DNA of 64,000 nucleotides from assembly GCF_001435815.1 (NCBI RefSeq), contig NZ_AZFV01000004.1, positions 57,416-121,415 on the forward strand, written 5' to 3'. The position numbers were made by a program, and so were the translations under genes. This DNA is from Companilactobacillus nantensis DSM 16982. Its GTDB lineage: Bacteria; Bacillota; Bacilli; Lactobacillales; Lactobacillaceae. How positions within the stretch are numbered: the stretch's first letter is position 1; every line of letters starts with the position of its first letter. A model generated the notes under the pieces. The model was not told the origin of the DNA and searched no databases. It saw only the letters and a program-made list of their open reading frames with translations. This document shows positions 59,411 to 64,000 of this stretch, piece after piece.

Positions 59411-62400
59411 TTAATTTTTAATTTTTTCTTTCTTTAAATTATCGAACCCTGCTGCCATCTTCTTGGCAAATGTTTGGAGTTGTGCAAACCACTCATCCTT
59501 TTTAACACTGCCTGAATCTAACGTAATCGTAAATTCACCATTCTTATCGTTAACTTTGGCTTTCATTGTCGTATTAGCTAAGAACTTAAATACTAAATCA
59601 CCAGTTAAATAATCGCTGGCTTTCTTGGAGAACTTAATAGCAATCATGCCATTACGCATAATGACACTCTTTACTAGTGATTCATCAAATGAATTCTTCA
59701 ATAAACTAATATCCAACAAATTGCCAACTTCTTGTGGATAATCACCGAAACGGTCCAATAATTCTGACTTAACTTCTTGATAATTTTCCAAAGAATCAAT
59801 TTGGCGAATTCGTTTGTACAATTCAACCTTTTGGCGTTGATCCGTAATGTAATCAGCTGGCAAGTATGCTTCCAAAGCCAAATTGACTTCAGAATTAGTT
59901 TTCTCAGCTTTCGTATGACCACGTTTTTTCGCTACGGCATCATTTAACATCTGTGTATAAAGATCGAAACCAACTGAATCAATGAAACCATGTTGCTGCT
60001 TACCTAATAAGTTACCAGCACCACGAATCGACAAGTCACGCATAGCAATCTTGAATCCTGAACCTAATTCGGTAAAGTTTTTGATTGCTTCCAAACGTTG
60101 TTCACCGACTTCTGTCAAAACCTTGTTTGGCTTATACATTAAATAAGCATATGCTACTCGGTTTGAACGACCGACTCGACCTCTAATTTGGTAAAGCTGT
60201 GATAAACCATAACGGTCAGCATTTTCAACAATCAACGTATTCGTATTCGGCATATCAACACCAGTTTCAATGATGGTTGTCGTAACTAAAACATCATATT
60301 CACCGTCCAAATAGTCAGCAATTACACCTTCCATTTGCGTTTCGTTCATACGACCATGGGCTGTCGCAATTCTGGCATCAGGAACGAGTGCTTGCAACTG
60401 ACCAGCAACTTGATCCATATCTTCAACCCGATTGTGTAAATAAAAGACTTGTCCACCACGAGCCATTTCACGCTTAATCGCACCAGCAATGACCTCATAG
60501 TTTTGTTCCATGACATAAGTTTGTACTGGATAACGATTACTTGGGGCCGTTTCAATCAATGAAAGATCACGCACACCCAGCATCGACATATTCAAAGTTC
60601 TGGGAATTGGTGTAGCTGTCAGTGTCAAGACATCAACGTTAGCCTTTAATTCCTTAATCTTTTCCTTGTGTTTAACACCAAAGCGTTGTTCCTCATCAAT
60701 GATTAATAATCCGATATCGTGAAATTTAACATCTTTTGAAAGCAAACGGTGTGTTCCGACGACAATATCAATCGTGCCATCTTCAAGTTGTTCAATTGTT
60801 TCCTTACTTTGTTTCCGTGTTTGAAAACGTGACAAGACGCCAATATTAACTGGAAAGCCTTCAAAACGATCTTTCATTGTTTCGTAATGTTGTTGAACTA
60901 ACAAGGTCGTTGGTGCTAAGAAGACAACTTGTTTGCCTGCTTCAACAGCTTTAAAGGCTGCCCGTAAAGCAACTTCTGTCTTACCGAAACCAACATCCCC
61001 AACTAACAAACGATCCATCGGATGTGGTTTTTCCATATCCCGTTTAATTTCATCAACTGACCGCAATTGATCCGGTGTTTCTGGATAAGGAAAAGCATTG
61101 TCGAAATCGTCTTGCATTTGATCATCTTTCGGAAAGGCAAAACCTTTTTCAGCTTCTCGTTTTGCATATAAGTCAATCAAATCATCAGCGATATCTTCAA
61201 TATTTGATTGAACTTTACGCTTAGTTTTTTGCCACTCGTTACCACCTAGTTTATTTATCTTCGGTGACTTACCTTCGGCTGAAACATATTTTTGAACCAT
61301 GTCCAATTGCGTGACAGGAATAAACAAACGACCATCATCACGATATTCAATCGTAATGTAATCTTGATGCTTGCCATCAACTTCCATTGTCTGCATGCCG
61401 ATAAATTTACCGATACCATGATTGACGTGGACGACGTAATCGCCTGGTTTTAATTCGTTATAACTCTTCAAACGTTCTGCATTCGCCAAAGTTTCGTGAC
61501 GACGTTTCTTTGGTTGCTTGTTGAAAAGTTCTTTTTCAGTAATAATAGCAATTCTTTCATCCGGCATTTCAAAACCAGAACTCAAACTAGCATTTAAAAT
61601 TTGAGTCTGGTCTTCAATAACTTTATCAGCCGTCGTCAGTGTCGCTTTGATGCCAAAGTCGACCAACGTATCGTTAATCGCATGGATACGTTTTTCATTA
61701 CTAATAACTAGCATTACTGTGTAGTTTTGCTTTTGCCAACGCTCTACTTCTGACTTTAATAAAGGCATTTGACTGAAGAACTGTTGCATCGAACGAACTG
61801 AGACATTGTGTAATTGATTGAGGTGAATGTGGCCCATCCCTTGTTGAAAGGCAGAAATGTAAATTTGGGGATGTTTATCTCCCTTAACTAGTTCAATAAA
61901 ACTCTGGCGAATCTTTTGTTCAGGCAAAGCTTTCCCAAATTCTAGTTGACTGGCTAACCACGATTGATTTTCAGCCGCACTGTCATTGGATTGCTCAATT
62001 AAACGATTGTATTCATCAAATAAAACAATATCATCACTTGCTAGGTAATCTAACAAACTACTTGGGTGCTCCAAAATATAGTCTGCAATTCGACCGATAT
62101 TTTCAGGACGCATCCCTTCTGATAATTCTTCAATTGTTTGAGCAAAGTTAACTTCCAGATTATTCTTAACATCTTTATCTTCAGTTGAATCAAGTTGACG
62201 CTGGTAGCTCTTTTGCAATTTTTTCAAACCAACTGCCACTTGTTCATCAGTCACAATTCGGTCTTTAGCAGGCAAAACATTGATTTCGTCAAGTTCTTCC
62301 ATACTACGTTGTGTTTCCGTATCGAAAAACTTAATTTTTTCAACTTGATTACCAAAAAAATCGATTCGCACAGGATTATCAACATTAAGTGGATAAATAT

Positions 62401-62935
62401 CGACAATATCCCCACGGATAGCAAAATCCCCGGGTTTAGCAACTAATTTATCCTTAACATATCCCATTTGGACGAATTCTTGATTGAGATCTTCAAGGTC
62501 ATATTCTTCATTAATTTTAATATCTAACTGTGCTGCTTGAAATAACTCTTTGGCCGATAATTCGTATTCCATACCGGCAATTGATGTCACCAAGATACCT
62601 GATTGATCACTTGCTAAAAAACTTAAAGAATCAAGTCGTTGGCTCAACTCATCTGGTGAGCTCGTTGCAAGTTCAGTTGAGATTGATTCTTCAACCGGAA
62701 AGATATGCACAGCATCGCTATCTAATAGGTTGAGATCATCATAAATTTTATTAGCATGAAAATTGGTGTTTTCTACAATCAGAATTTTTTTACCTGATTG
62801 CTTTAAAGTTTCCAATGCAAAAAGGGAAATCGTCGATCCCGTCAAACCAGTCAATAAATTTTTCGTGTCTGGCTTAACTTGATTAATAAATTCCCCAAGG
62901 TTGAGCTTATTCGTAATGAAATTTATTAAATCCAA
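59411..62935 (-). CDS. mfd: Transcription-repair coupling factor
   Basis: A 1174-residue translocase that removes stalled RNA polymerase and recruits UvrA. The N-terminal UvrB-like part, the RNA polymerase-interaction domain (GDYVVHVNHGIGKFIGMQ, about 498), the RecG-like helicase with GDVGFGKTEV (about 645) and DEEQRFG, and the C-terminal TRCF domain are all present. It starts at TTG, with GGGGG six bases upstream, 18 bases after pth. Confidence 0.98.
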   Translation of the reverse strand: MDLINFITNKLNLGEFINQVKPDTKNLLTGLTGSTISLFALETLKQSGKKILIVENTNFHANKIYDDLNLLDSDAVHIFPVEESISTELATSSPDELSQRLDSLSFLASDQSGILVTSIAGMEYELSAKELFQAAQLDIKINEEYDLEDLNQEFVQMGYVKDKLVAKPGDFAIRGDIVDIYPLNVDNPVRIDFFGNQVEKIKFFDTETQRSMEELDEINVLPAKDRIVTDEQVAVGLKKLQKSYQRQLDSTEDKDVKNNLEVNFAQTIEELSEGMRPENIGRIADYILEHPSSLLDYLASDDIVLFDEYNRLIEQSNDSAAENQSWLASQLEFGKALPEQKIRQSFIELVKGDKHPQIYISAFQQGMGHIHLNQLHNVSVRSMQQFFSQMPLLKSEVERWQKQNYTVMLVISNEKRIHAINDTLVDFGIKATLTTADKVIEDQTQILNASLSSGFEMPDERIAIITEKELFNKQPKKRRHETLANAERLKSYNELKPGDYVVHVNHGIGKFIGMQTMEVDGKHQDYITIEYRDDGRLFIPVTQLDMVQKYVSAEGKSPKINKLGGNEWQKTKRKVQSNIEDIADDLIDLYAKREAEKGFAFPKDDQMQDDFDNAFPYPETPDQLRSVDEIKRDMEKPHPMDRLLVGDVGFGKTEVALRAAFKAVEAGKQVVFLAPTTLLVQQHYETMKDRFEGFPVNIGVLSRFQTRKQSKETIEQLEDGTIDIVVGTHRLLSKDVKFHDIGLLIIDEEQRFGVKHKEKIKELKANVDVLTLTATPIPRTLNMSMLGVRDLSLIETAPSNRYPVQTYVMEQNYEVIAGAIKREMARGGQVFYLHNRVEDMDQVAGQLQALVPDARIATAHGRMNETQMEGVIADYLDGEYDVLVTTTIIETGVDMPNTNTLIVENADRYGLSQLYQIRGRVGRSNRVAYAYLMYKPNKVLTEVGEQRLEAIKNFTELGSGFKIAMRDLSIRGAGNLLGKQQHGFIDSVGFDLYTQMLNDAVAKKRGHTKAEKTNSEVNLALEAYLPADYITDQRQKVELYKRIRQIDSLENYQEVKSELLDRFGDYPQEVGNLLDISLLKNSFDESLVKSVIMRNGMIAIKFSKKASDYLTGDLVFKFLANTTMKAKVNDKNGEFTITLDSGSVKKDEWFAQLQTFAKKMAAGFDNLKKEKIKN

Positions 62936-62953
62936 TTTTTGCCCCCTTGCGTA

Positions 62954-63511
62954 TTAATTATATTTATTCATTAATTGGTCGGCTGAAAGTCCACTGACCC
63001 AGTCCTTGACCATTTCAGTAGCTTGGTCGATACCAGCTAATGCCACTGGTTCATCATCTTTTGAGAAAGGTGTCAAAACCCAGTTAACAACAGTCTGTTT
63101 TGCAGGATGTTGAATCCCAATTTTGATACGATCAAAATCTTTCGTACCCACAGCTGAAATTATACTCTTAATCCCATTGTGACCACCAGCTGAACCCTTT
63201 GTCCGTAATCTAACTTTACCGATTGGCATATCCAAATCATCTTGAATGACCATCATTTCTTCAGGCTTAATTTGGTAATAGCCCATCAAGAAATTAACAG
63301 CCCGACCAGATTCATTCATAAAAGTTAAAGGTTTAACTAAAAAGACGGTTTCGCCATCAACTTTAAATTTGCAGTATTCAGCTTCAAAGTCCTTTTTCAT
63401 TTGTGTTTGACCATATTCATCCATCAATTTATCGATGGTCATAAAGCCCATATTATGCTTTGTACGATCGTATTTCTTGCCTGGATTTCCTAAGCCAACA
63501 ATTAGTTTCAT
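62954..63511 (-). CDS. pth: Peptidyl-tRNA hydrolase
   Basis: Recycles peptidyl-tRNA released early from ribosomes. The 185-residue enzyme has GLGNPGKKYDRTKHNMGFM with catalytic asparagine (residue 9) and histidine (residue 19), then FMNESGRAV and GSAGGHNGIKS. It heads the pth-mfd block. Repeat R8 lies just upstream of its start. Confidence 0.98.
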   Translation of the reverse strand: MKLIVGLGNPGKKYDRTKHNMGFMTIDKLMDEYGQTQMKKDFEAEYCKFKVDGETVFLVKPLTFMNESGRAVNFLMGYYQIKPEEMMVIQDDLDMPIGKVRLRTKGSAGGHNGIKSIISAVGTKDFDRIKIGIQHPAKQTVVNWVLTPFSKDDEPVALAGIDQATEMVKDWVSGLSADQLMNKYN

Positions 63512-63578
63512 ATCTTAATACCTCATTTCGAACCTATATTATATCATGTTAGTTTCAGGAAAGGTTGATTGTTAAACT

Positions 63579-63755
63579 GCCGTCTCCGGGCAAAAAACGG
63601 AAAAGTCAGCTGTAGGACCGTCTCGAGCCAAGGTCTCGAGACTCGATTTTGAACTTCGCAAAGACCGCGAATTTCAAAATACGTCCTGTGCTGTAAGCGA
63701 TAAATCGCTAACAGCACTATTACTGCTGACTTTTCCATTTTTGCCCTCCGACTAA
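63579..63755 (+). repeat. Cloverleaf repeat copy R8
   Basis: Plus orientation. P1 pairs GGGCAAAAAACGGAAAAGTCAG with CTGACTTTTCCATTTTTGCCC over about 20 bp. P5 AGGAC/GTCCT; P2 TCTCGAG/CTCGAGA, loop CCAAGGT; P3 TTTTGAA/TTCAAAA plus TTCGC/GCGAA; P4 GTGCTGT/ACAGCAC plus AGCGAT/ATCGCT, fully paired. Ends GCCGTCTCC and CCGACTAA intact. Confidence 0.92.
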
Positions 63756-63952
63756 TCAATTCTTTGTTTTGGTAATTAATTATAAAAATCGATAATCTTT
63801 TAAAATCCTAACTGAACTACTCATCGTAATCAAAATTTGCAAAAATATTTGAAAGTTTTCAAAAACATTTCCTACCGATATTATTTACTTTTAAATTTCT
63901 TCCAATAATATTAATCAAAATACATTAAATAAAAAAACATTCTTAAATAAAT
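63756..63952. other. AT-rich spacer between repeat copies R8 and R9
   Basis: 197 bp, strongly AT-rich. No gene or structured RNA is apparent. Confidence 0.6.
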
Positions 63953-64000
63953 TTAGTCTCCGGTTGCGGACAATGGTGTCAGCAGTGACAGTGGTGTTAG
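63953..64000 (-). repeat. Partial cloverleaf repeat copy R9
   Basis: Begins TTAGTCTCCGG and continues with the P1 arm, then CAGCAGTGACAGTGGTGTTAG, which matches the P4 side of R7 and R5 in minus orientation. The window ends inside it. It faces R8. Confidence 0.7.

Overview
The window is a low-GC Gram-positive chromosome segment, most likely from a Lactobacillaceae species. The best guess is the Companilactobacillus or a related group. This rests on overall base composition, the ribosomal gene order, a tryptophan T-box, strong Shine-Dalgarno sites, frequent TTG starts, and the neighbours truA-ecfT-ecfA2-ecfA1 and clpC/rpoB. The genus is an inference; the class Bacilli is secure.

Layout, left to right (nearly everything is on the minus strand): (1) 1-3500, the trp genes trpD-trpC-trpF-trpB (trpB cut by the window edge) behind a Trp T-box, with no trpE/trpG between leader and trpD. 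(2) 3.6-7.6 kb, a DeoR-type regulator, HAD phosphatase and macrodomain operon, a plus-strand DUF218 membrane protein and a GNAT acetyltransferase. (3) 7.6-11.9 kb, rpsI-rplM with a leader, truA and the ECF transporter core. (4) 12.7-26.4 kb, the uninterrupted S10-spc-alpha ribosomal superoperon (rpsJ to rplQ, with secY, adk, infA and rpoA). (5) 26.6-28.4 kb, two plus-strand accessory genes (CPBP protease, GNAT). (6) 28.6-31.6 kb, fusA-rpsG-rpsL. (7) 31.9-33.4 kb, a prepilin peptidase and an alpha/beta hydrolase. (8) 33.5-43.5 kb, rpoC, rpoB and clpC. (9) 43.9-44.3 kb, four tRNA genes (Val, Leu, Thr, Gly in transcription order). (10) 44.3-47.8 kb, an acquired-looking island with one large MmeI-like restriction-modification protein and a frameshifted gene remnant, flanked by diverged direct repeats. 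(11) 48-63.5 kb, the conserved block pth-mfd-(MOP flippase)-rqcP-divIC-(S1 protein)-tilS-hpt-ftsH-hslO-dusB-lysS.

The most unusual content is a dispersed repeat about 175-190 bp long, with seven full-size copies, one left-left hybrid, one copy cut by the window end and one copy reduced to its tips. All lie in gaps between genes. Copies differ in sequence but keep the same branched fold: a long closing stem P1, a second stem P5 enclosing two hairpins (P2, P3), and a third hairpin P4. Arm after arm, both sides change together, while short unpaired motifs stay fixed (CCAAGGT in the P2 loop, GCTGTGGGGACCG next to P1). Six of the copies form three pairs with their right ends facing each other across 178-237 bp. 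This looks like a structured, RNA-like or DNA-hairpin mobile element under selection for fold. I do not recognise it as a named family.

Other regulation visible: strong sigma-A-type promoters for rplM, rpsJ, infA, rpoB and the tRNA cluster; a possible attenuator in the rpoB leader; and an array of ATAAG(T/C) motifs at exact 10-bp steps upstream of the DeoR-type regulator.
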